This document shows, one piece after another, positions 1-15,932 of a stretch of 38,066 nucleotides of DNA. The DNA is from Neelides folsomi (lineage: Eukaryota > Arthropoda > Collembola > Neelipleona > Neelidae). Location: the NCBI GenBank assembly GCA_034687125.1, contig JAQGBZ010000506.1, forward strand, positions 1 through 38,066. Reading direction: 5' to 3'. Within the stretch, counting starts at the first letter, position 1. The number at the start of each line of letters is the position of its first letter. Position numbers and translations under genes: made by a program. A model generated the notes under the pieces. It had not been told where the DNA came from, did not search any database, and saw only the letters and a list, made by a program, of their open reading frames with translations.

Positions 1-150
1 TTGGAAAATTATTGGAACCTTTAGAAACGTTTAAAATAAAATAAAAATCTGAATCTTCTCCCTTTAGATTTCTTAATTCAATATCATACATATGTATGAT
101 ATGGGAATGAAGCAATTTTTTTAAATCATGAATATTTTTGTGCAACACAG

Positions 151-3100
151 GCCAAGTATCGATCAGTTACATGAAAGAAACAAACATGATGATAATTGGA
201 GGACTTATTGTGGCCTTAGCAGTTGAATACTCAAATCTTCACAAAAGAATTGCCCTTGTAATTTTATTCTTCTTTACTTTAAAGAACATGTTTCACCATA
301 AGTTCTTTTATGAAATATTATATTTAAATAATTTATGTTTTTTGCAGAAAGTTATGCTTACAATTGGAAGCTCGCCCATTAGGTTTGAAATTACTAAATA
401 TTTAATTTAATTCTTTAAAATGTAATATTGACGGCGAATACTACAATATGACATGTCTAGTTTTTCTAAGTGTTTAATAGCGTTTATAGTATTTAATTTA
501 AATAATCTATTGAATATATTCAAGTCAGTTGAACAATAGTATTTAGATGATTGTGTTCATTTCATAGATTTGTACGATTTATTCCTTATAATGTATTTTT
601 TCTACTGATATTCATATCACTATAATAGAATTTTAATAATTGACTATAATATAGAATACATTACCTTATCTATAGTATACAATTATTACGCACTTATTCA
701 CACATTATGTATATTCATTAATAATGTACCTATAAAATACCTCATCTTCATCTTACTATAAAAAGATGTGATTATGTTTTTGGATTATATGTATTTACAC
801 TTGTAGACTTTTTTTATTACTTCGTTGAATCTTTTTCTTACACTCCTAAATAAAATAACACCCCAACACAAATAAAATTGTATCAGGTATCTAGTAAAAT
901 TTAATGTGCATATCTTGATCTTGTCAATGATATCTAGCCTATGAAGAAATACGCATTAAAGGCAACTCTTGGAATAATCAATGAGTGTTTTCAGGTTGGT
1001 CCTTGGAGTGATGATTACGTCTATGTTCCTCTCTATGTGGATTTCCAACACGGCAGCTACAGGTTTGAAAATTCCTCACCTTTAAACTCGTACATGGTAT
1101 TATTATTGTTTTTATATGGGATTGACGCAACCTACAATTATCAAGAAGTATGTAAAAATATTTAATAGACTCGTATAGCAAAACAAAACAATCTTAAGAG
1201 GTTAAAGTTTTCTTTAATATTTTTTATATTTGTAGTAGTTCAAACAATAATATTATTTTAATTGTCTTTACTCCATTAAATCTCTTTTTATACACTGAAT
1301 GATAATAGAACTTTAAAAAACATAAACGCTTAACTGTCTGGACTTACCCATTCATACATAATTAAAATTTAATTTTGTTATAATTTAGACATATCGGAAA
1401 TGTTTGTATTTATTATGGTGATAAAGATTTAATGGAATTGGAATTCTAATCGTTTAATTCTATGATTCCCATCGATTCGTTTATATAATTATTCCAATTA
1501 AATAAATTATAATTCATATAGTACATATAATTCAGATAGTATATATGTACACTTTCAATTGGATCGTTTAAACAATTTAAAGCTGATGATTTTTTATGTA
1601 TCTAGGAATGATGGTTCCAATTGTTCTAGCAGCTCTTGAAGAAATGAACAAAGTACTTAATTATATATTAAATTAAATTAAATAAAAAATAAAACGTAAA
1701 ATCCCATAATTGAAAGTCATGTAAAAAGAGGGAATTACCTGCTATCATAATGTTAAAAAAATAATCACATTTATTTCCCAGGATGAAGACGAAACAAATG
1801 ATTTTGAGGTAACAACAGTGCCCACGTTTTCAAGATCAACTTCAGTGAAATATGGAACGATTAATCAAGGTTTTGTGGACGACGATAACAATAAAAATGA
1901 GGAAAATAGAACGAGTCAAATCAACGATTTAACTATAAAACTCAAAAAAGACAAGGACAATTTGAGGATAAAGATGAAGCGAATGTATTTATTCGCTATA
2001 GCATATGCATCAAATCTGGGTGGAACTGGAACATTAACTGGGACTGGAACCAATTTAATATTAGGTTTAATTACATACATGAAGCTATATACCATTTAAA
2101 TTTAACATTATCTTCTTTTATAGTATACATAAGTCAATCAATATTTAACTAAACTCTAAAATTTCAGCGGAGTCAATTAAAGGGTAAGTGAAAATCGCAA
2201 AAGGAATATCATGACTTCAAGGGCCATGTTTGTTTCGATTGAAATGGATTAAGATAAAACAAAAATGAAACTTTTGACCCAATTTTTATATAAAACGATA
2301 GAGAAAACATTGGACAAGATGGGAAATACACAGATCTCACTTTTGCCACGTGGATGGCTTTTAATATACCTGTCATGCTCATTAACATTTGTAATTGATT
2401 ATTATGATACTACTACCTGTATATACACAATTTTCAAAATATCTAAAAACTTGATTTATTCTGACTAAAACTTTGTATGGTTTAATTTGTTTATATTGTT
2501 ACAAATTTAGTTATCAGTTGGATTTACCTCATAATTGTATTTTATGGTCTGCCCCCGTGTTTGCAATTTGGGAAAAAGAACGATGGAATTGGGAATTCAG
2601 GGATATCAAGTAAAGAGAGCTCAATGAAAGTTCGCGATTTGCTGAGACGGAAATATGAATCATTGGGGAAGATGAACTTCCACGAGATTGGCGTCTCAAT
2701 TCTCTTCTTCTTTGTCGTCATGCTCTGGTTTTTTAGAGAGCCGAGATTCATCAATGGATGGGCTTTTTATGTTCCTGGGGCTCCGACCGTCATCGGCGAT
2801 TCGACCCCAGCAATCCTTGTTGTTTTCCTTCTTTTCGTCATTCCAAGGAATTTGAAAGTGATGGATGGAAAGATGGAAGCCCTTTTAGATTGGAAATACG
2901 TTCAAAACAACATGCCCTGGGGTTAAATGATTTTTAAAAGTTACAATTATTATGAATTAATTAAATTAATTAATATTTTTTAATAACTAAAACAAAAAAG
3001 TTCAATTATTAGAAATTATATTTAAAAAATGTTTAAAAAGTATTTCTCACAAATTAAAAGGAAATTGTTATGAATTATGTTTTAACAATAGATTTTTTTG

Positions 3101-4061
3101 CTTTTCAGGTGTCGTCCTTCTCTTAGGTCTTTCACCTTTTGAATTAAAATGGTTTTGGGTAAATCAGGAATAAATTGATGGTGAGGATTTTGATTCAGGT
3201 GGTGGTTTTGCCATTTCTGATGCCAGCGGGTTCTCCGGACTGTCTGACTGGATTGGGGAACAGTTGAATGGACTCAAATCTCTTCCAAGTGCTCTCATCC
3301 TCATCATCCTCATGTTTCTAATAGCCGCCTTAACAGAACTGGCTTCCAATACTGCCATGGCCAATCTCGTGACTCCGATACTCATTACTCTCGTATGCTA
3401 ACTCTTTTAGTTTAATATTCTCTTACTGTACAGGTCAATTCATTGTAATGATCTCGTGTGATTGGAAATCTTATCTTGTTTGCTACAATTATGCAAAATG
3501 CTATATAACGGTCTGTATTTAATATATGTATAATATATGTAATTTAATATGATAGAGCAAAAGACTTGAACTTCACCCGCTTTACCTCACAATGCCAGCA
3601 ATTGTTTCTTGCTCTTATGCATTTATGCTCCCAGTTGCAACTCCACCAAATGCAATTGTATTTTCCTCAGGTGAGATTTTGAAAATGAACAAAGAATGTT
3701 CCTACATTTAATATAACTAGCTTACTAAATTATTAATAATGATAATTTATTGTAATTACATATTATTACCCATTACTACAATCATGCAATAATGTCTTTA
3801 ATTCAAGGTGATATGGACATCAAAAATATGGCCAAAACTGGAATATTCTTAAATGTAACACCATTTCCAATATTTATTCACCGTCAAAATTAATTATTTC
3901 TTTAGTTTAATTTCAAGTAATTTGATGTTCATAAACTCTTATTGCAGTTCTCTTGTGTCATCGTTCTTTTTTTGATGAATATAAGTTATGGGAATTTAAT
4001 ATTTGATTATGGAAATTATGTTTATGCCAGTCAAAATGCAACAGAATTATTTTCTCACTAA
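151..4061 (+). CDS. SLC13 family sodium/dicarboxylate-citrate cotransporter (5' end outside window)
   Basis: Plasma-membrane transporter that imports di- and tricarboxylates such as succinate or citrate with sodium (SLC13/Indy family). Exons by splice sites and phase: 151-257, 348-382, 995-1062, 1606-1652, 1782-2064, 2168-2183, 2302-2390, 2511-2921, 3109-3126, 3199-3392, 3556-3670, 3808-3854, 3948-4061 (stop). All junctions keep one frame. Seen: [10 protein letters not shown] and LHKRIAL near the first exon, the paired sodium-site motifs [10 protein letters not shown] (exon 995) and [10 protein letters not shown] (exon 3199), [21 protein letters not shown], and many hydrophobic segments. The exon at 1782 carries an acidic, poorly conserved hydrophilic loop typical of the family. 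Two exons are tiny (16 and 18 nt). The N-terminal exons precede the window, so the start is not seen. The substrate (citrate or succinate) cannot be told. Confidence 0.93.
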
Positions 4062-4325
4062 AGGATAGAGGATCAATAAGGATTCCAACATAAAATCTTT
4101 TACATAGTGTGGAATGAATGTTTCATAAATGTAAACTTTTGATAATTGTTGATAAAAGTATAAATGCGTTGAACGAATGAAATTGTTGGCCAAAGCCTTG
4201 TTATATTTTAACTAAACAAAATATTTATTTAATTTAATGTTTTACAATTTAACAGTATTTTTATATACACAAAAAAGATTATTATTTAAATGACGAATAT
4301 ATTCATAAAAGCCAAAAACCAGCAC

Positions 4326-4348
4326 TTTATTGTAAAAAAGTAAATAAA
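4326..4348. promoter_or_regulatory. Overlapping poly(A) signals of two convergent genes
   Basis: AATAAA on the plus strand at 4343-4348 lies about 280 nt after the SLC13 stop. AATAAA on the minus strand (TTTATT at 4326-4331) lies about 75 nt after the aldehyde dehydrogenase stop. If both are used, the two 3' UTRs overlap tail to tail. Motifs are seen; their use is inferred. Confidence 0.4.
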
Positions 4349-4405
4349 AAAACATGATAACAACCATCACCTTAATAATTTCCTTTGTCATATCTCATAT
4401 TTATG

Positions 4406-8378
<3,973 letters not shown>

Positions 8379-8759
8379 AATTGTAAATTAAGTATTGTAG
8401 GTGCGTTGCACTCAAAAAAATTCAGGTAATACCAACTCAGATTGAGAGCAATAGAAATATTATTGGCGTTATAAATGAAATTACAACAATTAAACAGTTG
8501 GTTAAATGAGAGCCATTGTTAACATAGAAAAGAAAAGGAATAAACTGATGAAGTGAATCTGAAGAATAATGCATTCCCTGGCGTTTGTGCCTTGAGAGCA
8601 TGAGAATTTGTGAGATTCACCTTTGTTATTCTTCAAGAATCCCATAATTGAAATTATATTTTATATATTGTACTAGTCATAAAAAATGGCGTGTGTATAT
8701 TTATCATTAGTTGGGGTGGAAGTGTAGTTAGGATATGTACCTTAGGTCTTTATGCTCCA

Positions 8760-9928
8760 TTTATGGCTCATTCATATATTACGTCATTAATATGGGGGTG
8801 GGTAGGGGTAGCCAAATGATGATGCTGGGGGTAGAGGGGGTCCTCTGTCAGATGACGTTTACACTTTTATATTGAGACTCTACCACAAACTTCAAATCAT
8901 TAATTCTGACGCGCGCTCTGAGTTCTACTTCTATTGTAACCATTCGAATATGCGTATTAATGACAAAATTGGACCTCAGTCTGAATTCTCTGAATAAAAA
9001 TATAATTCATATAGTTCTCGTGGTATATATGAACTATATGTTTGTCTGACTCTCGAGATCAAATTTGGTCATTAGTTTGCACATTCGAATTAGTTACTAT
9101 AGAACTAAGATTTAAAAAATATATGAATATAATTTAAGCAATCATAATACAAGCAAGCAATTATAATACTAATAAATCAAATAAAAAGTTGAAGAGGAGC
9201 AACCTCTTTAGTGAGTAGACGCCCTCAACAATAAAACCTAAAATGGTATCAGGGGTCAACTTGCTATAATAAATTAAATTGAGATTAAACATTTATTCAT
9301 GTATATTGTTTGATTGATAAGCATACGCCATTACTAATGAGCAGCCATCAATTAAATTAATATATAATATGTGTTTATTATATGTGCTTGTTTCATAAAG
9401 AAAAGAAATTGAAAATATTCTTCATTCTAACCACTTCGAGAAATCTGAGCAGATGAGTGATTGAATCCCAATGGTCGATGCCGATACTATACTCAACACG
9501 TAATTTGAGGAATATAGAATAGAGCTGTCTGATATCAAAAATTTATTTTAATTGATATTTTAAATTTTAAATGAATTCCTATTTAATTAGTTCGGACTAT
9601 AGTTATAGTCAGAGATTTGGCTTTGATTTTGATAAAGAGTCTAAAAAATAAATTTTGGAAGTATTCAAAGCTCAAATTCAATTTTTTAATCTATATTAAC
9701 TAAAATTAAAAATTACCGAATTCAAAATTATAAATAAATAATTTATTAAATTGAATATGGTACTTTTAATTAAGAATATCACATGGAGTTTCATCAAATT
9801 TAAAATATGTATTAAATATATATAACGTCATCATGGTGGGGAGTGGGTCCTGGGAATGATGACTATTGATGATATAGGGGGGTCGAAATTGGCCAAAAAG
9901 TTGATTACATAATATATGGATGAGCCCT
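8760..9928. mobile_element. MITE-like element with short terminal inverted repeats
   Basis: The left end (TGGCTCATTCATATATTACG at 8760) and the reverse complement of the right end (AGGGCTCATCCATATATTAT ending at 9928) match over about 25 bases with few mismatches. A TA dinucleotide flanks both ends (8758-8759 and 9929-9930), as for Tc1/mariner-type insertion. G-rich runs follow the left tip and C-rich runs (reverse strand) follow the right tip. No transposase reading frame is seen inside. The element also holds an imperfect palindrome around 8920-9105. The superfamily assignment is inference. Confidence 0.55.
8920..9105. repeat. Imperfect inverted repeat inside the MITE-like element
   Basis: Segments around 8918-9000 (AGTTCTAC..., ATTCGAATAT..., CATATAGTTCTCG) recur in reverse complement around 9010-9105 (CGTGGTATATATGAACTATATG, CATTCGAATTAG, ATAGAACT). 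Arms are about 80 bases with several mismatches and a short centre. It could fold as a long hairpin. Confidence 0.45.
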
Positions 9929-11314
9929 TATGCTTTGATGCTTCTCCTTGTCGAATTCGCAAGTTTTTTTATGTAGCGTATGTTACTTCTTGTACAATTC
10001 TTTAACTTCACCTTCACATAAGGTTTTTTCCCTTTCAAAAGGATTCAATGCCTCTGACCTTCCTTCCTTTCCTCTAATTACATAAAAATTATGGCTTACT
10101 GTACGATAAGTGTATTTTTTTCTTTGTATGCACTATATCATAATGTATTGCTAAATTACAAAAATTGTAAGGTTCATACCTACACGTGTAAACTATTTAA
10201 AAATGGTGCTTTGGAACTAAAATTTTTTTAAAATCTCACTTTTCAGAGTTCATTTTCATATCAATTTCATGTGTTTTGGTTTTAATTAATGTGGGATTTT
10301 TATCCCATAATAATTATATGCGAATAATTTACTTATATACTTAAAATCTTGAATTTACTATATATGCTGTACAACAAATAATATATTTTAGAAATTGGCA
10401 AGGTTGGAATTATGTTAAAAATTACATAACCTAAATAACTAATTAGAAAATTAAAATGACAAGTCGAATAAAGTAGAATTGCATGAAGCATTCATGATTT
10501 GCATTTAGTCGCGGGGTTCGGTAATTATTGCAAAATACTAAAATTGCCAAATCTAATTAAGTACAGCATTATTTGTATTATGGTTGTAATTTGATCTGTA
10601 TAAAAAACAATACAATTATCTATAGTAAATGCCTTACATTACATTACCTACAAATACAATAATATAGGGCTATACTATAAGGCACTTGCTTTATTCCGAA
10701 CTATTATTACTATTACATTTGGACATTTAATGACAAATAATGAGAATGGGAATTTTGAAAAAAAATGCCAGGTTTAATGATAGACATAATTAATACAGGT
10801 TTTGCCATCCTGAAGTTCTTTAATGTTCGTTTTCCGTACTTTCCTAGAATTAAAGATTTGGAAAATCCCGAATCAAACCTAAATGCTATGTTACACATGC
10901 ACACGGTTCACAGAGTAAATATATAGCGAAGCGTTATGTTATAATAAGTATTTTTTGGATGTAATTTTTTGCTTTAAATTTAAATAAATGCAAGTGTTTT
11001 AGGTTTTAGAGAGTTCATTCTTTTTCCTTGTAATATTCGACTAAATCTCCCAAGTGTGGAAAGTGAAATTATACGTATGTTATTATTTATTATAAATTGT
11101 ACTTTTAGGAAATCCTTCCTCTGATCATTTCCAGTAAGCCTCGGCTTCTCAATAAGAGGCAAACTATTAATTGCTTACTACCTGTATCTAAATATATACC
11201 AAACATAATACCAAGATAAAATTAAGACTAACAAAGTTTACTAGATTAAAGATCGTAAGAGTATTTATTAATTTAATAAAATATTATATAAACATATAAT
11301 AAGACTTTTTGCAG
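9929..11314. other. Non-coding stretch upstream of the FPPS-like gene
   Basis: No exon or RNA gene was recognised here. A splice-acceptor-like TTTTTGCAG at 11306-11314 comes just before the first recognised coding exon of the FPPS-like gene, so a non-coding or short first exon may lie in this stretch, but none could be pinned down. Confidence 0.4.
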
Positions 11315-11317
11315 AAT

Positions 11318-12770
11318 ATGGAATTCCAATGTGAAAACGACATTGTTAATTTTGTGACTGATTTCGAGTTCAAACACGATATAAACATAATTGAAAATAA
11401 AATTAAAAAAAGGTATTTTCAAATTAATATTTTTATTGAAATTGTAATTAATTACAGAAGTTTTATTTCACTTTTTCGTTTAATATGTGACTAAAGACTA
11501 AACCTTATTAATTCATGTAGACCTATAAGAGTATCAACATTGCTGCGAGTTTTCAAATCGAAAATAAACGATTGTGCTGCAACCAAGTCATACATCAATC
11601 AAAAATTCTACGATATTTTGGATATTGCTTTCGAATTGGTAAGGAATAAGAATTATTTATGACTTACATTAGTTAATATAATACATTTTTAAATAAATTG
11701 ATCTTTTTCGTTATAGCTCAACGTAGATTCAAATGAAAAAAATTCCCTTGTAGAAAAATGTACTTTATCTCGACAAACAACAATTAAAATTGGAGAAGAT
11801 TTAAGAAATCACTTTGGGTCATTGGGGGAAAATTTTGGATGTTTAAATTATTCCAAAATTCCTTCTATCCGATTTCCAGAATCTCTTAAAACGTAAGTTA
11901 TACACCCTAGCTGAAATTATTGATTCTCAAAAAAGTATTTGCAATTTGGTCAAAATCTCAACAATACTTATTACTATTACATATTTTAGGATCAAGATAG
12001 ACGATTATAAATATTATGTTAACAAAATAACAAGTTATAAATATTTTTGGCTTCCTGTCAACATTGCTCTATCAATGGTAAGTAACATATTGTGTAATGT
12101 AGTCTAATATTTATTAGCACTAAATCCAACCAATATTAAGTTTCTTCATTAATTAAAAAAATTGTGAATTTTTTAGGCAGGAATAAGCGAAGGTGTGAAA
12201 TTGCTAACTGAGAAAGTTATGCTTGAATTGGGATTCTTTTATGATGTTCATTTAAGTTTTTACAATATATTCTTCAATGAACACAATGAAAAGGAAATTG
12301 AAGATAAGAATAGTAAACTTTCGTGGTTTATAATCAAAGCCTATGAAAAATCTTCGCTGCATCAAAAGCAAGAGCTTGAAGTAAACTAACAATAAAATAT
12401 ACCCTTTAATTGAGTATTATGTTGTAAATATATATAAAATATACATAAGCTACATATAACATATACAGAAAGAAATGATGCATGAATTCCATTAAAAATG
12501 AAGTAATATAACTTTTAAATATTTTTATTTTAGAAAATTTATAACAGCCACCAATCAAATACTGAAAATAAGGCCCAACTAGTTGAACTTTTCAAAAAAT
12601 TGGACATTCCTTCAGATTTTATGGATTATGAAGCAAAGACATTTGATTCTTTATTGGAAATGATTAACAATTTGCCAAATATAATCCCCAAACAATTATT
12701 CTCACAAATACTTCTTAAAATTTCTAACAAAAATGAAATTGGTATTGGAAAATTAATTTTTCAGTATTAA
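11318..12770 (+). CDS. Farnesyl diphosphate synthase-like protein lacking both Asp-rich motifs
   Basis: Recognised as a diverged isoprenyl diphosphate synthase from its C-terminal two thirds. Exons: 11318-11412, 11521-11638, 11717-11892, 11990-12077, 12177-12380, 12534-12770; all phases agree, giving 305 residues against about 350 for typical FPPS. Family matches: FWLPVNIALSMAGI (FPPS FYLPxAxAxYMAGI), VMLELGFF (LLEMGEFF), SKLSWFIIKA (NKCSWLVVQA), LVELFKKLDIPSDFMDYE (VKALYEELDLPAVFLQYE). The second Asp-rich motif DDYLD is replaced by LSFYN at residues 185-189. The block normally holding the first DDxxD is absent: exon 1 (32 residues) joins straight to the following helix across a 108-nt intron. 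Normal class I prenyl transfer is therefore unlikely. Splice sites and frame are intact, so it is not a plainly dead gene. The ATG at 11318 follows an acceptor, so an upstream exon may exist. AATAAA lies at 12908. Confidence 0.75.
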
Positions 12771-14160
12771 AATTTACTTCATCAAAATTGTTTCTGAATT
12801 TAAAGTAATATTATATTACCTATAAGAAAATTTAAATTATACTTTTACGCATTGATATACTACTATATGTATATCTTATTTTTCTAAAATATATTTATAA
12901 TAGACAAATAAATAAATATAATAAAATAATGACATATTATGTAAATATTTGTATGTATGTATGTATCTTTTCCATTAATGTAGTTGTATGTTACTTTTGA
13001 CAATTCATACAGTAGTGTCATTTTTAATATAAGAATTGATTTTTGTATATCGGTCAGTTAGCCCATGTGTGCCGTTAAACTTAGGTAGGCACTTACAAAT
13101 ATTTATATTTAAAAAATAAAGTTTATTATTTAATATGCAATTCAATAAAAATAATATTTTATTTTGAGAAGTGCAAGTTTGTAAATACACTACTACCTAC
13201 TAGTATTTGTAATTGAACAAAGTTCCTGCTTAATATCCAAACCAATTATCATGTTTCAAAAAGTTTTGAGTTGTATAGACATCAACACTAATTGAATTTT
13301 ACTTAACACTTTAATCGCAACCATAAATTATTAATGTATACCTAGTATACAGGTATGTATGTAATATGAATAAATTGATTAACACTGTTGAAAAGCCCAG
13401 AGTTTATTATATTTAATTGTATCCTAAATCATTTTATATAATTATACTTAATATATTAACTAAATGAATAATATTTATATACCATATAATCTACCATTAC
13501 TTACAATACATAGTTTAAGCTATACTAATCGTAAGATCGAATAAAAAATTCAAATAATTGAGATTAGTTTTGGAAAACACAGAGTCAAAAATTGTATATA
13601 ATGAACGTAATGAATGTTTTTATGTCATTTATTCGATAATTAGAAAACACTTCCAAATACTTTGCTTATTCATGTACTCTTACGATTATTGAAAGATGCT
13701 ACTTACATTTACAAATTAGAGTTAGTTAACATATTATGTATAATTATATTAATAATATAGGATAATAACCAAAATTCAAAGCCTTTGATTCTCATCCGAG
13801 AATTACATTTATTCATAATTTATAAAGTCATAATATGAAAAGCAAACGAGACGAGCAACGTGTGAGATAATAATGTTGAACTTGCCAGAGGCGGAATGCC
13901 GAAAAAAGATACTTGTATATATAATTTCGCACATGAGAGAAAATGAGGCCACGAGCTTCTGAGCTCCTAAGTAGCTTTTAAGCATTTCAGTTACTTAACC
14001 ATTTCACTATAGGGTAGAATGTTCCAGTCTAAATTATATTTTTGAGGAATACTAACACAAAATAAACTTCCTTTGAACATAAATAAGTTTTTAGCTAAAG
14101 GACGTTTCGAATCTTTGAGTATAATTTTAAAGTGAATCTCATCTGTGTATTTTACTTAAA
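12771..14160. other. Intergenic, no gene seen
   Basis: AT-rich DNA with a short TATG microsatellite near 12950-12966. The last 300 bases before the PTPMT1 start are less AT-rich, with a TATA-like TGTATATATAAT near 13914 and an arthropod-initiator-like TCAGTT near 13987. These may belong to the PTPMT1 promoter and 5' UTR, but their spacing does not make a standard pair. Confidence 0.35.
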
Positions 14161-15015
14161 ATGGGATCAACATTTATGGGTGTAGTTTCACGTGTTGGAT
14201 TCGCACCGACCCTTTTTTATGATTTGATAATGGAAAGAATTGACGATCGTCGATGGATCAGCAGAATTGACGAAACTGTGATTCTTGGAGCTCTTCCTTT
14301 CAGCAGCACAGTCCAAGAACTTAAGAAAGAAAATGTCGTCGCTGTCGTCTCAATGAATAAGAATTTCGAGCTACAATTTTGCTACAACAAAGAGGTATAA
14401 TATTTAATATAACATTTAATTTAAAAAGATAAATAAATAAAATTGAATATTGTTTTATCATTCTTTTTAATAGGATTGGAAAAATTTGAGTATTGAGTTC
14501 CTTCGTCTTCCAGTGGTAGATTACTTTTCGACTCCAAGTTTAAAGCAAATCCAAGAAGGTGTGGAATTCATTAAAAAGCATCGAGTTAGAGGAACCGTTT
14601 ATGTGCATTGCAAAGCAGGAAGAAGTCGAAGTGCAACAGTTGTGGTTTGCTATCTGATAAATGTATGTAAAAATATCTATTGTATTAAAATATTAATTAA
14701 TACTAATAGTAGTATTAAATCCAATATACATTATAACAATAATTTTACAATTAATTTTATATAATAAATTATAGTTTTCATTGTGAAAATATTTAAATCT
14801 ATAAGGAAAGTTATTCTTGAATTTACATGATTTTATCTTTTCTTTTTTAGGTTAACAAATGGGCATGCGAAGAGGCAATATGTCACGTTAAAAAGATCAG
14901 ACCTCAGATTCTTCTAGAAGAGTCTCATATAGCCATCATTAAAGAATATCATTCAACACTGCAAGACGTGCAAGATACAAATAATTGTAATAAATTTGTA
15001 AATGACAAGCAATAA
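14161..15015 (+). CDS. PTPMT1: PTPMT1, mitochondrial phosphatidylglycerophosphatase
   Basis: Dual-specificity-type phosphatase that dephosphorylates phosphatidylglycerophosphate at the inner mitochondrial membrane, a step of cardiolipin synthesis. Three exons (14161-14394, 14474-14662, 14851-15015) join in frame to 195 residues, close to the 201 of the human protein. Seen: an N-terminal FYDLIMERI segment and DDRRWISRIDETVILGALPF (the family's YNRVMxxx...RPWYxRIDxxVLLGALP region), the VVSMNK turn, acidic-loop Asp94 in LPVVDYF, and the signature HCKAGRSRSAT with nucleophile Cys124 and Arg130. The third exon NKWACEEAICHVKKIRPQI matches the family C-terminal helix. AATAAA overlaps the stop codon (15011-15016), so the 3' UTR is probably very short. 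The start is the first ATG in the exon, with an in-frame hydrophobic leader. Confidence 0.95.
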
Positions 15016-15932
15016 AATTTCACTTTAAATGTCAATTTAAAAATGAATTTATAAATAAGCATGAAACCAACTTTCTGTTAACATTTTGGATTAAATTGAA
15101 ATTTAAATTCAGAATAAATTTTATCTCAATATGTGAGCATTTAATATTTGAGAATACACATTAATGCAATTCATAAGAATTTGCTAATGAATAGTGTGAT
15201 AATGCCCGAGGGGAGGTTTGAAGAGAAAGTTGAAGAATCCTACGGATACGCAAATGCTTCTCTGAGACATATAGGGTTATAAAGGTAATAATTAATAAGA
15301 TACGTGGTTAATACTATGTTCTAGGTTGCGTGCCTTCACTGTCTTAAGGACAAACATGGAATCCAATGTTAGACTCGATGTTAAATGAAATTTCTATTTA
15401 CATGTTGGCATAAAGTTAAGTCTCGAGTTGAAGTACATCTTATAATAAAACTTGGTCCCTATCTCTGTATAAGAATCTGTACCTGGGAATGGAAATTTCT
15501 ACCTACACAATTAAAGGCTATCAAATCGGATCTCTTGTGTACTTCCATTCATTATAAATTACACTCCTTCAATCGGCCTTCAACTCTTCTGATGAGTGCA
15601 ACCACGAGCTTAGCATTACACTTGAGCCTGCAGAGAAATCTTGAAAGTTTTTATTATACCACTGTCACTCTCTTTCGTCCCATTCCTACAAAGTCATCCA
15701 GCATAGCAATTCCTGTCTACCAAACAACATTTTTATTGGATAACCAAAGATCCTGTTCTTTTAAAATTGACCATTTGCCTCCGATTGTAAAAGCGTGAGA
15801 ATTGGGTATAATATTATCTAAAGTATATATAGATATACCTACACAATTTATTATTATTTGATATACGTTCCATATTTAATTTATTTTTTATAAAAAATTT
15901 AAAATTATAGAAGAAAATTTAAGTATACGAAA
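15016..15932. other. Intergenic between PTPMT1 and the carotenoid oxygenase
   Basis: About 920 bases. A run near 15385-15798 is less AT-rich than its surroundings and open in one frame, but its translation matches no family I know and shows no splice context; it may be promoter DNA. The acceptor-like TAG at 15908-15910, before the oxygenase start, suggests a possible non-coding upstream exon. Confidence 0.35.

Noticed and set aside
941..1165. 74-codon open frame
   Set aside because: It overlaps a true SLC13 exon (995-1062) in another frame; that exon gives [20 protein letters not shown], so this frame is a shadow.
12944..12967. TATG tandem repeat
   Set aside because: Ordinary short microsatellite; nothing suggests a CRISPR array or a function.
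15385..15798. 137-codon open frame between PTPMT1 and the carotenoid oxygenase
   Set aside because: No recognisable family, no splice or regulatory context; kept only as a note in the intergenic entry.
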